From the NCBI GenBank assembly GCA_947502815.1, contig CANNBH010000001.1:1894818-1958817 (forward strand): DNA of 64,000 nucleotides, read 5' to 3'. The notes under the pieces are model-generated. The model did not search any database. It saw only the letters and a list, made by a program, of their open reading frames with translations, and had not been told where the DNA came from. This DNA is from an uncultured Erythrobacter sp. (lineage in GTDB: Bacteria; Pseudomonadota; Alphaproteobacteria; Sphingomonadales; Sphingomonadaceae). Both the position numbers and the translations under genes were made by a program. Within the stretch, counting starts at the first letter, position 1, and each line of letters opens with the position of its first letter. Below are positions 44,452 through 54,647 of this stretch, in pieces.

Positions 44452-46488
44452 TCAATCAAGTTCCAAGATCACCTCATCAACAGCAAGGCTTTCGCCCTCC
44501 GCTGCATTGATTTTCGCAATGGTGGCTTCTTTTTCCGCGCGCAGGATGTTCTCCATCTTCATCGCCTCCACTGTCGCCAGCGGTTGCCCCGGTTGAACCG
44601 TATCGCCTTCGGCCACATGCAGCTTCATCAGCATGCCCGGCATTGGACAGATCAGCATTTTGGAAAGATCAGGCGGCTCCTTCTCAATCATATGCCCTGC
44701 CAACGCAGCAACGCGCGCAGGCAACACCAGCGCTTCATGCGATGCGCCGCGAGTTGTCATCCGCCAACGGATACCGACACGGTCAACCTGAACCGCCATA
44801 TCGTGGTCGCCAGTGACGTTAGCGAGCGGTATGCCCACTTCCCAATCCCACGTCCCGCGAACCGCTTTGCCGTCAACCTTGGCTCCGCCTTCTTCGAGCA
44901 GCACGTCAAAAGTCGTTTCGCCTATTTTGACCATCCAGTGCGATGTTGGGTTTTCGGCCCCGTTCAACTGCCCTGAAATTTGCCGCGCGCGAACCTGCTG
45001 TGTAAACTCTGCGCCAGCGAACAAAGCCGCCATTTGCCGCATCAAATCGTCGCTGGCCGCAGCGCCAGTGAAACCATCAGGGTATTCCTCGGCAATAAAG
45101 CCGGTGGTCAATTCGCCTGAACGGAACCGCTCATGCTGCATAATGGCGCTTAGGAAATCGACATTGTGGCCGAGGCCCTTGATGCGGAAACGATCGAGCG
45201 CTTCAATTTGAAGATCGGCGGCCTCTTCGCGGGTGGGAGCCCATGTGATCAGTTTTGCGATCATAGGATCGTAGAACATCGACACTTCGCCGCCTTCGAA
45301 CACACCGTCATCGACGCGGATGCTGCCCGCGCCGTGTTCAATGCCGCGCCGCTCTTCGCCCTGCACAGCGCCGGTGTCCGTCCAACCGGGGACAGAGGGG
45401 GAATATTCCACCAAACGTCCGGTTGATGGCAGGAACCCGCGATAGGGATCTTCGGCATAGACGCGGTTTTCAATCGACCAACCATCGATGCCGATATCGT
45501 CCTGCGTCATGGAGAGTTCTTCACCAGCGGCAACTCGGATCATTTGTTCGACCAGATCGATGCCCGTGATCGCTTCGGTAACAGGGTGCTCCACCTGCAG
45601 GCGGGTGTTCATTTCGAGGAAGTAAAAACTCTCCCCTGTCGGGTCCGCCCCGCTCACGATCAGCTCAACAGTGCCGGCCGAGTGGTATTCCACCGCGCGG
45701 GAGAGCGCGACCGATTGCTCACCCATCGCTTTGCGCATTTTGGGCGTTACGAAAGGCGATGGCGCTTCTTCGACGACCTTTTGGTGGCGGCGCTGGATCG
45801 AGCATTCCCGCTCATTCAGATAGAGAATATTGCCGTGTTTATCGCCGAGGATCTGGATTTCGATGTGGCGCGGATTTTCAATGAATTTTTCGATGAAAAC
45901 GCGGTCATCGCCAAAGGAGTTAAGGCCCTCACGTTTGGTGGCTTCAAAACCTTCGCGCACGTCCTTTTCAGACCACGCGAGCCGCATGCCTTTGCCGCCG
46001 CCCCCGGCGCTGGCCTTCATCATCACCGGATAACCGATGTCATCGCTGATCTCGACGGCGTGGTCGGTGTCGCGAATCTCGCCGACAAAGCCCGGAACGA
46101 CATTGACGCCCGCAGCTTTGGCCAGTTTCTTGGATTCAATCTTATCGCCCATCGCGGCAATCGCGCCCGCTGGCGGCCCGATGAAGGCGATGTTTTCGGC
46201 AGACAATGCTTCCACGAAGCTCGCGCGCTCCGACAGGAAACCATAGCCCGGATGCACCGCCTCAGCGCCCGTTTCTTTGCAAGCAGCAATGATTTTTTCC
46301 GGGATCAGATAGCTTTCAGCGGCCGCCGACGGGCCGATATGCACGGTCTCATCGGCCATGCGAACAAAGGGCGCGTTGCGATCGGCATCGGAATAGACCG
46401 CAACCGTGGCAATCCCCATTTTCTGGGCCGTTTGAATAACACGGCATGCGATCTCACCGCGGTTGGCAATCAGAATTTTCGAAAACAA
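44452..46488 (-). CDS. pccA: Propionyl-CoA carboxylase alpha subunit (biotin carboxylase/biotin carrier)
   Basis: A 678-residue acyl-CoA carboxylase alpha chain with an N-terminal biotin carboxylase (FSKILIANRGEIACRV start, GGGGKGMR ATP loop, EMNTRLQVEHPVTE), a BT linker domain and a C-terminal biotinyl domain, EAMKMEN with Lys644. It carboxylates propionyl-CoA with PccB. The start is a TTG at 46488: GGAG lies eight bases before it, and MFSKILIANRG is the family start. The operon also contains pccB, mce and mcm, which favours propionyl-CoA over methylcrotonyl- or acetyl-CoA. It is the last gene of the array. Confidence 0.92.
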   Translation of the reverse strand: MFSKILIANRGEIACRVIQTAQKMGIATVAVYSDADRNAPFVRMADETVHIGPSAAAESYLIPEKIIAACKETGAEAVHPGYGFLSERASFVEALSAENIAFIGPPAGAIAAMGDKIESKKLAKAAGVNVVPGFVGEIRDTDHAVEISDDIGYPVMMKASAGGGGKGMRLAWSEKDVREGFEATKREGLNSFGDDRVFIEKFIENPRHIEIQILGDKHGNILYLNERECSIQRRHQKVVEEAPSPFVTPKMRKAMGEQSVALSRAVEYHSAGTVELIVSGADPTGESFYFLEMNTRLQVEHPVTEAITGIDLVEQMIRVAAGEELSMTQDDIGIDGWSIENRVYAEDPYRGFLPSTGRLVEYSPSVPGWTDTGAVQGEERRGIEHGAGSIRVDDGVFEGGEVSMFYDPMIAKLITWAPTREEAADLQIEALDRFRIKGLGHNVDFLSAIMQHERFRSGELTTGFIAEEYPDGFTGAAASDDLMRQMAALFAGAEFTQQVRARQISGQLNGAENPTSHWMVKIGETTFDVLLEEGGAKVDGKAVRGTWDWEVGIPLANVTGDHDMAVQVDRVGIRWRMTTRGASHEALVLPARVAALAGHMIEKEPPDLSKMLICPMPGMLMKLHVAEGDTVQPGQPLATVEAMKMENILRAEKEATIAKINAAEGESLAVDEVILELD

Positions 46489-46599
46489 AATATGCGCTCC
46501 AAAAAGCAACTTGAATTTGAGGATCTCCTATGCCGCCTTACCCGTCACCGATCAACCTTTCGAAAACCGCAGTTTTGATAAGGAAAATGGGCGCGGAAT

Positions 46600-47901
46600 T
46601 CAAAGGCCAGACAAAGCCTGATCGAGATCAGCTTTGATATCCTCAATATGCTCAATCCCAACGGACACGCGAATAACGTCAGGTCCTGCCCCGGCGGCGG
46701 CGAGGCCTTCTTCATCAAGTTGGCTGTGCGTGGTTGATGCAGGGTGGATGATCAGCGAACGCGTGTCGCCGATATTGGCCAAGTGGCTGAACAATTTGAC
46801 GTTCGTCACAAGCCCTTTGCCCGCTTCAAATCCGCCTTTGAGCCCAAAGGTGAACACCGCTCCGCCGTGCCCGCCAAGGTATTTCTGCGCGTTGGCATGA
46901 TACTCGCTGGTGGGCAGACCAGCATAGCTCACCCAAGCGATTCTATCATGGCCCTCCAACCATTGGGCGAGAGCCAGCGCGTTGGCGCAGTGCCGCTCCA
47001 TTCTCAGGTGCAATGTCTCCATCCCAGTGAGCGCCAAAAACGCGTTCATCGGCGCCATCGCCGGGCCAAGATCGCGCAGGCCGAGCACGCGGCATGCGAT
47101 GATGAAGGCAATCGGACCAATCGGCTCCAACGCGTCGACAAACACAGCACCATGATAGGAACCATTGGGCTGGGTTAGCGATGGGTATTTGTCGCCTTGC
47201 GCTTTCCAATCGAAATTGCCGCTGTCGACAATCACTCCGCCAACGGCATTGCCGTGTCCGTTGAGGAATTTTGTCGTCGAATGGACGATGATGTCCGCGC
47301 CGTGTTCAAACGGGCGGCACAGCGCCGGGCTGGCCATGGTGTTGTCCACCATCAACGGCACGCCGCCTGCGTGGGCAATGTCTGCGATCGGCTGAATATG
47401 GCTGACCACACCTCCGGGGTTGGCGAGACTTTCGATAAAGACCACGCGGGTTTTGTCGTCCATCGCGGCGCGCACGTTTTCCGGGTCATCGGCATCGACA
47501 AAGCGCGTTTCCCAGCCGAATTTCTTAAACGCTTCGCCCAATTGGTTGAGCGACCCGCCATAAAGTTTCTTCGCCGCGACGATGTTGCAACCCGGCTCCA
47601 TCAATGTGTGAAACGCGATCAATTGCGCGGCATGGCCCGATGCTAGGCCAAGCGCGCCGACGCCGCCTTCCAACGCTGCGACTTTCTTTTCCAGGGCATC
47701 ATTCGTGGGGTTCATAATGCGGGTGTAGATGTTGCCAAATTCCGCCAGCGAAAACAGGTTCGCTGCGTGCTCAGGGCTGTCAAAGACGTAAGATGCCGTC
47801 TGATAAATCGGAGTAATCCGCGCATTGGTGGTCGGATCAGGATCACAACCTGCATGGACAGACAGGGTCTCTGGACGGGTTTCAGGCGGCAGATCAGGCA
47901 T
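46600..47901 (-). CDS. metY: O-acetylhomoserine sulfhydrylase (MetY-type)
   Basis: A 433-residue PLP enzyme of the Cys/Met metabolism family. The PLP lysine is Lys211 in VHSTTKFLNGHG; the SRxGNPT-equivalent here is YTRIMNPTNDALE, typical of MetY. It makes homocysteine from O-acetylhomoserine and sulfide; a methionine gamma-lyase role is the alternative and would make 2-oxobutyrate, a precursor of propionyl-CoA. That link fits its place in a propionyl-CoA array but is inference. Its ATG shares one base with the TGA of the upstream gene. Confidence 0.88.
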   Translation of the reverse strand: MPDLPPETRPETLSVHAGCDPDPTTNARITPIYQTASYVFDSPEHAANLFSLAEFGNIYTRIMNPTNDALEKKVAALEGGVGALGLASGHAAQLIAFHTLMEPGCNIVAAKKLYGGSLNQLGEAFKKFGWETRFVDADDPENVRAAMDDKTRVVFIESLANPGGVVSHIQPIADIAHAGGVPLMVDNTMASPALCRPFEHGADIIVHSTTKFLNGHGNAVGGVIVDSGNFDWKAQGDKYPSLTQPNGSYHGAVFVDALEPIGPIAFIIACRVLGLRDLGPAMAPMNAFLALTGMETLHLRMERHCANALALAQWLEGHDRIAWVSYAGLPTSEYHANAQKYLGGHGGAVFTFGLKGGFEAGKGLVTNVKLFSHLANIGDTRSLIIHPASTTHSQLDEEGLAAAGAGPDVIRVSVGIEHIEDIKADLDQALSGL

Positions 47902-48302
47902 CAGGGTAGCTGCACAAGTTCGCGTAATTGTTTGGTGCGCGCCTGTGTCAGCACGGTTTTGCATGTTGAAACCAACAAGGGCTCAAGACTGCCACCACGG
48001 GCATAATATCCCTCGCTGCGGCAATGCGCGTCGCGGTATTTCAGCCACGCACGCTGCGCCTCTAGCAGGGTCTCAAAATAGCCGGGGCGATCGTCAGCAT
48101 CTGGGTATAGAGCGCGGTTCGCATCGCGTTCGCGCATGGCAGCGCGGGTGATCGACCATTGCGCGTTAAGCTCTGCATCCGAGACTAAGAAATCCCGATG
48201 AGCGCAGATGTTCATTTCCATCTGGATACCCTGCTCTGCCGCACCTTCATCGCATTCAGGAAGAGCGGCACTTTGCGCGAGCAGCAAGAGTTCTAAGATC
48301 AC
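47901..48302 (-). CDS. LprI-like (DUF1311) exported protein
   Basis: A 133-residue protein with a short hydrophobic start (MILELLLLAQSAALP) that may act as a signal peptide. The cysteine pattern and the segment LLEAQRAWLKYRDAHC match the LprI/DUF1311 fold, some members of which bind lysozyme. Its role in this operon is unknown. Both ends are coupled: it overlaps the DUF3445 gene by four bases and metY by one. Confidence 0.75.
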   Translation of the reverse strand: MILELLLLAQSAALPECDEGAAEQGIQMEMNICAHRDFLVSDAELNAQWSITRAAMRERDANRALYPDADDRPGYFETLLEAQRAWLKYRDAHCRSEGYYARGGSLEPLLVSTCKTVLTQARTKQLRELVQLP

Positions 48303-49030
48303 GGCCCTCTCCCATGTGCGGCATACACCATCAAAGCATCAGCATAGGCAGGCGCGCCGCGCCGGTCACCCTCCCCCGCGACAAGATTTTGTGTAGCATG
48401 GGCAAGCGTAGCGATATTGTCTGCGCTCAACAGTCCAAGCGGTTCGACATAAATACCAATCGTGAAGAGGATCGCGCCCGTTTGCGGAAGCCGCCTCAGG
48501 GTCTGACGCTCTGACCGCACAAACAAAGCCTCGCCCGCATTGGCCGGGGTGACATGGGCAAAGGCTTCTTGCGGTGAGCGCGGTTCCAACCACCTGCGCT
48601 CACCCGTCGCGGCAATAAACCAATTGCACCGCCCATAAATCGCGCCGGGTTTGAGCGTTTCCATAAACCGGTCCACCCCGGTCGCCAGCTGCTGCTCATA
48701 GCCAGCAATTGGAGCGTGCAACGCGCGCAGCGGCAGGCCGATCTTGTCCTTTGGATGCCAGTCAGAAGGCCAAGCGACGGCGGCTCCGATCAACCGGTAG
48801 ACGTCTTCGCCCGTCCGCTGCGTGAGCAGGCACATATCCTCGTGCGCTGCCAAGGCGGCTTCGGGCAATGCGCCAGTCACACCCAGCATTGCGGCGAGTT
48901 CTTGTCCGGGGGATTTGGCTTCGGGTGTTATCTGCCCCCCTTCAGGCCAATCGGCAAAGCCAGCCGCGCGCGCAGCATAGTCAGGACCGGGTTGAAGCCA
49001 TTCGGCTTCGCCTAACCGGGTTAGGCCCAT
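48299..49030 (-). CDS. DUF3445 protein, heme-dependent oxidative N-demethylase-like
   Basis: A 243-residue protein of the DUF3445 family, recognised from the N-terminal GLTRLGEAEWLQPGPDYAARAAGF, the central LPLRALHAPIAGYEQQLATGVDRFMETL and the RSERQTLRRLPQTGAILFTIGIYVEPL segment. Family members include the heme subunit of an oxidative N-demethylase complex, but most are uncharacterised. The ATG at 49030 has GGAGG upstream and agrees with the family start; an ATG at 49165 would overlap the esterase gene by 56 bases. The substrate is unknown. Confidence 0.72.
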   Translation of the reverse strand: MGLTRLGEAEWLQPGPDYAARAAGFADWPEGGQITPEAKSPGQELAAMLGVTGALPEAALAAHEDMCLLTQRTGEDVYRLIGAAVAWPSDWHPKDKIGLPLRALHAPIAGYEQQLATGVDRFMETLKPGAIYGRCNWFIAATGERRWLEPRSPQEAFAHVTPANAGEALFVRSERQTLRRLPQTGAILFTIGIYVEPLGLLSADNIATLAHATQNLVAGEGDRRGAPAYADALMVYAAHGRGP

Positions 49031-49109
49031 CCGCAGCTGACCTCCGCCACGCGCTTTTGGGAGCAAGTCGTCTACGCAGAAGCCAAGCGCGGTGCCGGTC
49101 ACTGCTCCG

Positions 49110-49976
49110 TCATCCCGCGCTTCGTCCACGCTGATCGCACCGCAGGGTAAAACCGAATTCTTCAAGGTAATCGGCCATAGTGGGCATCAAATATTGCAAC
49201 GCTTCGGGCAACAGGCCGTGCAGCGACGTGCTGTGATGCAAATCCTTGCGGCGATCTGAAAAACACCTGTCGCTCTGCGGATCAAGCGAACCGGCAACGC
49301 GAAGCACCCCCTCTTCGAACGCGCCGCCTTCATCGGCGAGCGAGAAGAAAAGCGGCGGGCGCGTATCCGCTGGCGCCGCGGCGATCGCTTTCGACAAAGC
49401 TTGCCCATCCCATTGCAAACTTGGCGAAATCGCGGCGTATCCGGCGAAAGCGCCCGGGGTTTTGAACCACGTTTCGAGCACAAAATGCCCTGCCGCGCTT
49501 TCACCTACAAGGAACGCCCGGCCATCGGTGCGATAGCGGGTTTTGATCGTGGGCAGGATCTCATTGATGAGCCATGCGCGAAACACTTCCCCTTCGCCAG
49601 CGGTAGGATAGCGTTCTTGCTGAGCCGCCTCGCCAGTGGGGGGAAGCAGTTCGCGCTGACGGTCTTTGGTCTCAATCCCGACAAGGATAGCGCCTTCGCT
49701 GCGCGCCCAAAGTCGGTTCCAGTTGTTGACGCCAACCCCCATCATCAAGTCCTGCATCTGCCCTCCATCGATCAGGACAATGATGGGCCATGCACGCGAA
49801 GGGTCCTCCGCGTAGTCCTTTGGCAAGACCACGTTGATCTCTCGCTCGGCATCCAAGACGGTGACGTTCGCAGTCTCCCCAATAGTGAGCGGCGCGAATT
49901 CGGGCAAAGGACTAGGGGCGGTGTTGGCGAGGAGGAAAGTGCCCGCCACCAGCGCCGTTAGCGCCCTCGCGATCAT
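49110..49976 (-). CDS. Exported alpha/beta-hydrolase (esterase D / IroE-like)
   Basis: A 288-residue hydrolase with a signal peptide (cleavage near LLANTAPS). The nucleophile elbow is [10 protein letters not shown] with Ser160; the fifth position is Ala rather than the usual Gly. The start of the fold, [28 protein letters not shown], is typical of the Fes/IroE esterase group, and candidate Asp (SLADEGG) and His (LHHSTSLHG) follow. The substrate is unknown; no siderophore gene is near. It is coupled by four bases to bioB. Confidence 0.78.
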   Translation of the reverse strand: MIARALTALVAGTFLLANTAPSPLPEFAPLTIGETANVTVLDAEREINVVLPKDYAEDPSRAWPIIVLIDGGQMQDLMMGVGVNNWNRLWARSEGAILVGIETKDRQRELLPPTGEAAQQERYPTAGEGEVFRAWLINEILPTIKTRYRTDGRAFLVGESAAGHFVLETWFKTPGAFAGYAAISPSLQWDGQALSKAIAAAPADTRPPLFFSLADEGGAFEEGVLRVAGSLDPQSDRCFSDRRKDLHHSTSLHGLLPEALQYLMPTMADYLEEFGFTLRCDQRGRSAG

Positions 49977-50983
49977 TCGGCAGGCTCCACAATCTTTTGA
50001 GCCCGTGCAGGCTCCTCTTGTTGCAGCGCCGTCAGGCCCAATTTCGCAAACAGAGCCCCATCGCTGTCATCGCCCGCATTGGGCGCGGTGAGCAATTTGT
50101 CGCCGGTGAAGATCGAGTTTGCGCCCGCCAGGAAACACAAAGCCTGCGTCGCCTCGCTCATGCTTTCGCGGCCCGCAGAAAGCCGCACCATGCTCATCGG
50201 CATTGTAATCCGCGCAACTGCTACGGTGCGGACAAATTCGATATCGTCGATTTTGGCCATTGGCGTGTCGGCGAGCATATCGCCCAGAACCGTGCCTTTT
50301 ACTGGGACCAGCGCGTTGACCGGCACGCTTTCAGGATGCGCCTCTAATGTGGCGAGTGTGTGGATGAAGCCGACGCGGTCATCGCGCGTTTCGCCCATGC
50401 CGACGATCCCGCCGCTGCACACATTGATGCCGGATTTGCGCACGTGATCCAGCGTGTCGAGACGGCATTGGAAATCGCGTGTAGAAATCACCCGCTCATA
50501 ATATTCTGGGCTGCTGTCGATGTTGTGGTTGTAATAGTCGAGGCCCGCTTCGGCGAGCTGCTCTGCCTGATGCGGCTCCAACATGCCCAGCGTCATGCAG
50601 GTTTCCAGCCCCATATCGCGCACGCCTTTCACGATTTCGACAATCGCAGGCATGTCGCGGTCTTTCGGATTGCGCCACGCCGCGCCCATGCAGAAACGCT
50701 GGCTGCCCGCATCCTTGGCCTGAGCCGCGCGTTGCAGCACGGCCTGCACGTCCATCAGCTTGGTCGCTTCAACGCCGCTATCGGCCTTCACTGACTGCGA
50801 GCAATATCCGCAATCCTCCGGGCAACCGCCGGTCTTAATGCTCAGCAGTGTGCACAGCTGAATTTGCTCTGGCGGATGGTTTTCGCGGTGAACGCTCGCC
50901 GCTTGGAACAGCAACTCTGTGAAGGGGAGGTCGAAGAGGGTCGCGATTTCGTCGCGGGTCCAGTCGGTGCGGATTTGGGTCAT
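49973..50983 (-). CDS. bioB: Biotin synthase
   Basis: A 336-residue radical-SAM enzyme that inserts sulfur into dethiobiotin. The radical-SAM cluster motif is C54-x3-C58-x2-C61 ([10 protein letters not shown]); the [11 protein letters not shown] segment and the VSAGRESM arginine motif for the second cluster are intact. It is separated from any bioFADC genes and instead sits in the array that encodes the biotin enzyme PccAB, to which it presumably supplies cofactor. It overlaps its neighbours by four bases on each side. Confidence 0.96.
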   Translation of the reverse strand: MTQIRTDWTRDEIATLFDLPFTELLFQAASVHRENHPPEQIQLCTLLSIKTGGCPEDCGYCSQSVKADSGVEATKLMDVQAVLQRAAQAKDAGSQRFCMGAAWRNPKDRDMPAIVEIVKGVRDMGLETCMTLGMLEPHQAEQLAEAGLDYYNHNIDSSPEYYERVISTRDFQCRLDTLDHVRKSGINVCSGGIVGMGETRDDRVGFIHTLATLEAHPESVPVNALVPVKGTVLGDMLADTPMAKIDDIEFVRTVAVARITMPMSMVRLSAGRESMSEATQALCFLAGANSIFTGDKLLTAPNAGDDSDGALFAKLGLTALQQEEPARAQKIVEPAE

Positions 50984-51228
50984 TCAAAAGTGCCCTTCTT
51001 ATTAACTCGGCGAACAATACCCCTGCCAAACCACTGGCAAAACAGAACACAGGTTAATGCGTATAGGATTGTCGGGACAGCTTGGACTGCCCATTTCGCG
51101 CCAGACGATAATTCAGTTTGTTCGCCAACAAAAAAAGTAATTTGGACAAAGCTAGCTATGCCAATCCAGTAGAGTGCGAATAATAGCGCAAAACCAACTG
51201 ATGCGAAGCGTACAAAACGACCAATCAT
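50980..51228 (-). CDS. Small two-helix membrane protein in the mcm-bioB operon
   Basis: An 82-residue protein with two membrane helices (about 8-34 and 48-66) joined by a short outer loop, and a basic C-terminus ([12 protein letters not shown]). It has no recognisable domain. Both ends overlap the neighbours by four bases (mcm upstream, bioB downstream), a strong sign that it is expressed. The function is unknown. Confidence 0.72.
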   Translation of the reverse strand: MIGRFVRFASVGFALLFALYWIGIASFVQITFFVGEQTELSSGAKWAVQAVPTILYALTCVLFCQWFGRGIVRRVNKKGTFE

Positions 51229-53471
51229 TCGACGTCCTCAAGCCCCTCACCCAATGGCGGCATATTGTGGCCTAGAAGCGTCAGAATATCCGCCGCGCAT
51301 TCGACCACATTGCTACCCGGTCCATAAATCCCCTGCACGCCCGCATCGCGCAAAAATTCGTAATCGGTTGCAGGGATCACTCCGCCTGCCGTCACTTTGA
51401 TATCGCCGCGGCCGGCCTCTTTCAGCAAGCGGATAAGTTCGGGGATCAACGTCTTGTGCCCCGCCGCCAGCGAAGACGCGCCAATCACATCAACATCTTT
51501 CGCCAAAGCCATTTTGAGCGTTTCTGCAGGTGTTTGGAACAGCGGGCCTGAGACAACCTCAAAGCCCATATCGGCAAAGGCGGACGCGATCACATTGGCG
51601 CCGCGATCGTGGCCGTCTTGGCCCATTTTGGCCACCATGATGCGCGGTTTGCGGCCCAATCGCCGCTCCACCGCGTCCACACCGCCGGTAACTTGAGCCC
51701 AGCGCTGATCGAATTCGTAAGCGGTTTTGTAAACGCCGCTCACCGGTTTTGGCGTGGCGTCGTGGCGACCAAAGGTCTGCTCCATCGCCGCCGAAATTTC
51801 ACCCAAAGTCGCATCGTGACGGGCCGCATCCACCGCGCGGGCGAGCAAGTTTACGTCAGCCTGCTGTTCCAATTCAGCGATTTTCGATGGCGGCAGCGGG
51901 ATGCCGTTCTCATCGCGGCCAGTCTCAATCGCCTCGCGGTGAGTTGCTGGGTTCGCAGCCGCCGCCTTGGCCAAAGCCTGCAACGCGGCCTGACACGCGG
52001 CTTCATCGCGGCCTTCGCGCACCTTGGCAATGCGTTCGATCTGGCTTTTGCGTACGGCAGCGTTGTCGATGTCGAGCGTGTCGATCTGTTCTTCTTGGGC
52101 AAGCTGATATTTATTCACACCAACGACAACGGTTTCGCCTTTATCAATGCCGGTCTGTTTTTCCGCTGCTGCGCGTTCAATCGCGGCCTTGGGTGCGCCG
52201 GTGGCGACATAGGCTGTCATCCCGCCCGCCGCATCAACCTCGGCAATCAGCTTTTCGGCTTCTTCGACAAGCGTCGCAGTCAAAGCCTCGATATAGTGCG
52301 ATCCGCCCAAGGGATCGACGACATTGGTGATGCCGCTTTCTTCCTGAAGCACCAATTGCGTGTTGCGGGCGATACGCGCAGAAAAATCGGTCGGCAGCGC
52401 AATGGCTTCGTCCAGGGCATTGGTGTGCAGCGATTGCGTGCCGCCCAATGTTGCCGCCAGCGCCTCAATCGTGGTGCGCATGACGTTGTTATACGGGTCT
52501 TGCTCTTGCAGGCTCACACCGCTGGTTTGGCAGTGGGTGCGCAGCATTTTGGAACGGTCGCTTTGCGCGCCCAACCCATCCATCACGCGGTACCACAATG
52601 TGCGCGCGGCGCGCAGTTTGGCGATCTCCATGAAAAAGTTCATGCCGATGCCGAAAAAGAAGCTCAAACGCCCGGCAAACGCATCAATATCAAGCCCGGT
52701 TGCCATCGCGCGGGTCGCGTATTCCTTGCCATCGGCGATGGTGAAAGCGAGCTCTTGCACAGCCGTCGCTCCGGCTTCGTGCATGTGATAGCCGCTGATC
52801 GAAATGCTGTTGAATTTCGGCATGTTAGCCGAAGTGTATGCGATGATGTCTGACACAATCCGCATGCTCGGCTCTGGCGGATAGATGTAAGTGTTGCGGA
52901 CCATGAATTCTTTGAGGATGTCGTTCTGGATCGTGCCCGAAAGCTTATCCGTGCTGACGCCCTGCCGTTCGCCTGCGACGATATAGAATGCGAGGATCGG
53001 GATCACCGCGCCGTTCATCGTCATAGAGACGGACATTGTGTCGAGTGGGATTTGATCGAACAAAATCTCCATATCGGCGACCGTATCAATCGCCACGCCG
53101 GCTTTGCCGACATCGCCGGTTACGCGTTCGTGATCGCTGTCATATCCGCGGTGCGTGGCCAAATCGAATGCAACCGATAGGCCTTTTTGCCCCGCTGCCA
53201 GATTGCGGCGATAGAATGCGTTGGATTCTTCCGCCGTGGAAAAACCAGCGTATTGCCGAATGGTCCAAGGTCGTCCGGCATACATCGATGCCTTTACGCC
53301 GCGCGTGAACGGCGCAAACCCGGGCAGGCCGGGGTCGAAATCTGCGTGATCTTCCGCTGTGTAGAGCGGCTTGATCGCAAACCCTTCGGGGGTTTCCCAA
53401 GTTAGATCGCGGCCTTTGCTCTCTTTTTCGGCGAGAGCTTTCCAATCGGAGGGATTCGGTTTGTCAGTCAT
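51225..53471 (-). CDS. mcm: Methylmalonyl-CoA mutase (single-chain)
   Basis: A 748-residue adenosylcobalamin enzyme that isomerises (R)-methylmalonyl-CoA to succinyl-CoA. The N-terminal substrate barrel has [20 protein letters not shown] and [12 protein letters not shown]; the C-terminal cobalamin domain has DGHDRGA with the axial His near residue 619 and GVIPATDY. It is a homodimeric-type (ScpA) protein and not a split MutA/MutB. No meaB chaperone was seen here. Needs imported or made B12. The four-base overlap ties it to the next gene. Confidence 0.97.
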   Translation of the reverse strand: MTDKPNPSDWKALAEKESKGRDLTWETPEGFAIKPLYTAEDHADFDPGLPGFAPFTRGVKASMYAGRPWTIRQYAGFSTAEESNAFYRRNLAAGQKGLSVAFDLATHRGYDSDHERVTGDVGKAGVAIDTVADMEILFDQIPLDTMSVSMTMNGAVIPILAFYIVAGERQGVSTDKLSGTIQNDILKEFMVRNTYIYPPEPSMRIVSDIIAYTSANMPKFNSISISGYHMHEAGATAVQELAFTIADGKEYATRAMATGLDIDAFAGRLSFFFGIGMNFFMEIAKLRAARTLWYRVMDGLGAQSDRSKMLRTHCQTSGVSLQEQDPYNNVMRTTIEALAATLGGTQSLHTNALDEAIALPTDFSARIARNTQLVLQEESGITNVVDPLGGSHYIEALTATLVEEAEKLIAEVDAAGGMTAYVATGAPKAAIERAAAEKQTGIDKGETVVVGVNKYQLAQEEQIDTLDIDNAAVRKSQIERIAKVREGRDEAACQAALQALAKAAAANPATHREAIETGRDENGIPLPPSKIAELEQQADVNLLARAVDAARHDATLGEISAAMEQTFGRHDATPKPVSGVYKTAYEFDQRWAQVTGGVDAVERRLGRKPRIMVAKMGQDGHDRGANVIASAFADMGFEVVSGPLFQTPAETLKMALAKDVDVIGASSLAAGHKTLIPELIRLLKEAGRGDIKVTAGGVIPATDYEFLRDAGVQGIYGPGSNVVECAADILTLLGHNMPPLGEGLEDVE

Positions 53472-53559
53472 GCCCGCCCTCTAAGCATAAACGCCAAGGG
53501 ACCGAAAGGTGCCAAAAAGAAGCATCCGCCGCCGGACCGCCGCCGAATGAGAGGTCCAA

Positions 53560-53997
53560 TTAATGCGTCTCTTTGGGCGTTTCCATGATTTCGGTTAGCA
53601 TCCCCTGCATATCTTTGGGGTGCAGGAAGAAGATCGGCGTGCCGTGCGCGCCAATGCGGGTTGGGCCGAGGATGCGCTTGCCCAGCGCCTCAAATTCCGT
53701 GCGCGCGGCGTCGATATCGGGCACTTCGAAACACACATGATGCTGACCGCCCGCCGGGTTCTTTGCGAGGAAGCCGTTGATAGGCGAGCTTTCGTCGTAA
53801 GGTTCGATCAGTTCGATCTGAGTGCCGTTCAGCCCCGTAGCTGTTGGCGTGTCGACAAAACACACCTTCACGCCCTGTTCGGGCAGGTCAAACGGTTCAG
53901 TGATCTGCGTCGCGCCCATAACATCGCGGTAATGCACGATGGATTCTGCGATGGAGGGGGTTGCGACCCCGATGTGATTAAGTCTGCCCAGTTTCAA
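53560..53997 (-). CDS. mce: Methylmalonyl-CoA epimerase
   Basis: A 145-residue vicinal-oxygen-chelate enzyme that converts (S)- to (R)-methylmalonyl-CoA. Metal ligands lie in LNHIGVATP (His), GGQHHVCFEV (His) and TPIFFLHPKDMQGMLTEI (Glu). I infer a TTG start at 53997: AGGAG lies seven bases before it and LKLGRLNHIG is the family start, while an ATG 21 codons upstream would overlap the preceding gene by 83 bases. It overlaps that gene by 20 bases in any case. Confidence 0.93.
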   Translation of the reverse strand: MKLGRLNHIGVATPSIAESIVHYRDVMGATQITEPFDLPEQGVKVCFVDTPTATGLNGTQIELIEPYDESSPINGFLAKNPAGGQHHVCFEVPDIDAARTEFEALGKRILGPTRIGAHGTPIFFLHPKDMQGMLTEIMETPKETH

Positions 53998-54367
53998 CGC
54001 CCATCTCCTGTTCAATTCTTGCCTCAACCGTATCAGCGGCGACAAAAAATGCACCCCCAAACGCCGCCACCCATGCGCCTAGCCAAATCATCAGCGCCAC
54101 ATGACGCCATTTGAGCCGCCCTAAAAACGCGACGACAATCGGCTCCACAATCAGCAGCGCGCCCAGACCCACAAAAATCCATCCCATGATACGCATTTCA
54201 CCGGGCATTTCGGGCGACGGCTCCACATAAAATCGGGTGAAGAATATCTCAGAATAGGGATCGAATTGCGGCGCGTTGTACCACGCTATCGCAACCAGCA
54301 AAGGCAGGCCGACAAAGCCGAAGAACAATCCCCAAGCTTGCCGAAGTGGATGTGTTTCGTTGCTCAA
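53978..54367 (-). CDS. Membrane protein of unknown function, three helices
   Basis: A protein of about 129 residues with three membrane helices (FFGFVGLPLLVAIAW, IMGWIFVGLGALLIVEPIVVAFLG and VALMIWLGAWVAAFGGAFFVAA) and polar loops. The likely start is a TTG at 54367 that overlaps the stop of the preceding gene (TTGA), giving MSNETHPLRQ. No domain is recognised. It lies between pccB and mce in the propionate array, its role there unknown. Confidence 0.65.
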   Translation of the reverse strand: MSNETHPLRQAWGLFFGFVGLPLLVAIAWYNAPQFDPYSEIFFTRFYVEPSPEMPGEMRIMGWIFVGLGALLIVEPIVVAFLGRLKWRHVALMIWLGAWVAAFGGAFFVAADTVEARIEQEMGVETGQT

Positions 54368-54570
54368 AGGAGCAGGCCTATCATTGCGACCAGCAAAGAC
54401 ACAGCGCCAACTGCAGAGAATATACCAATGTCGAGCCAAGCGTGAAATTCGACGTCTTTCGTATCGCCATCAATGTGCCAATTTTCTGGGTTTCGCCACG
54501 TACTCAACGCCATGAATGCGCAATAGAGCGTCACTAAGAACATGGCCAAAGAGAAGGTCGCGGCTAACAT
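54364..54570 (-). CDS. Small two-helix membrane protein
   Basis: About 68 residues with two membrane helices (LAATFSLAMFLVTLYCAFMAL and IGIFSAVGAVSLLVAMIGLLL) and a polar loop between. The ATG at 54570 has GAGG five bases upstream; an earlier ATG lacks one. It is coupled to the next gene by the TTGA overlap. No domain is recognised. Confidence 0.6.
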   Translation of the reverse strand: MLAATFSLAMFLVTLYCAFMALSTWRNPENWHIDGDTKDVEFHAWLDIGIFSAVGAVSLLVAMIGLLL

Positions 54571-54647
54571 AGACCTCAGTCTGAGGGGCGATCGAGAGAT
54601 TGGCAATGGAAAGCCGAGGCGACTGGCGAGGATCAGACTGACTTGCC

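Noticed and set aside
45544..46578. 344-codon frame on the plus strand opposite pccA
   Set aside because: Antisense shadow; odd composition rich in Arg, His and Phe.
51609..52853. 414-codon frame on the plus strand opposite mcm
   Set aside because: Antisense shadow of methylmalonyl-CoA mutase with no domain of its own.
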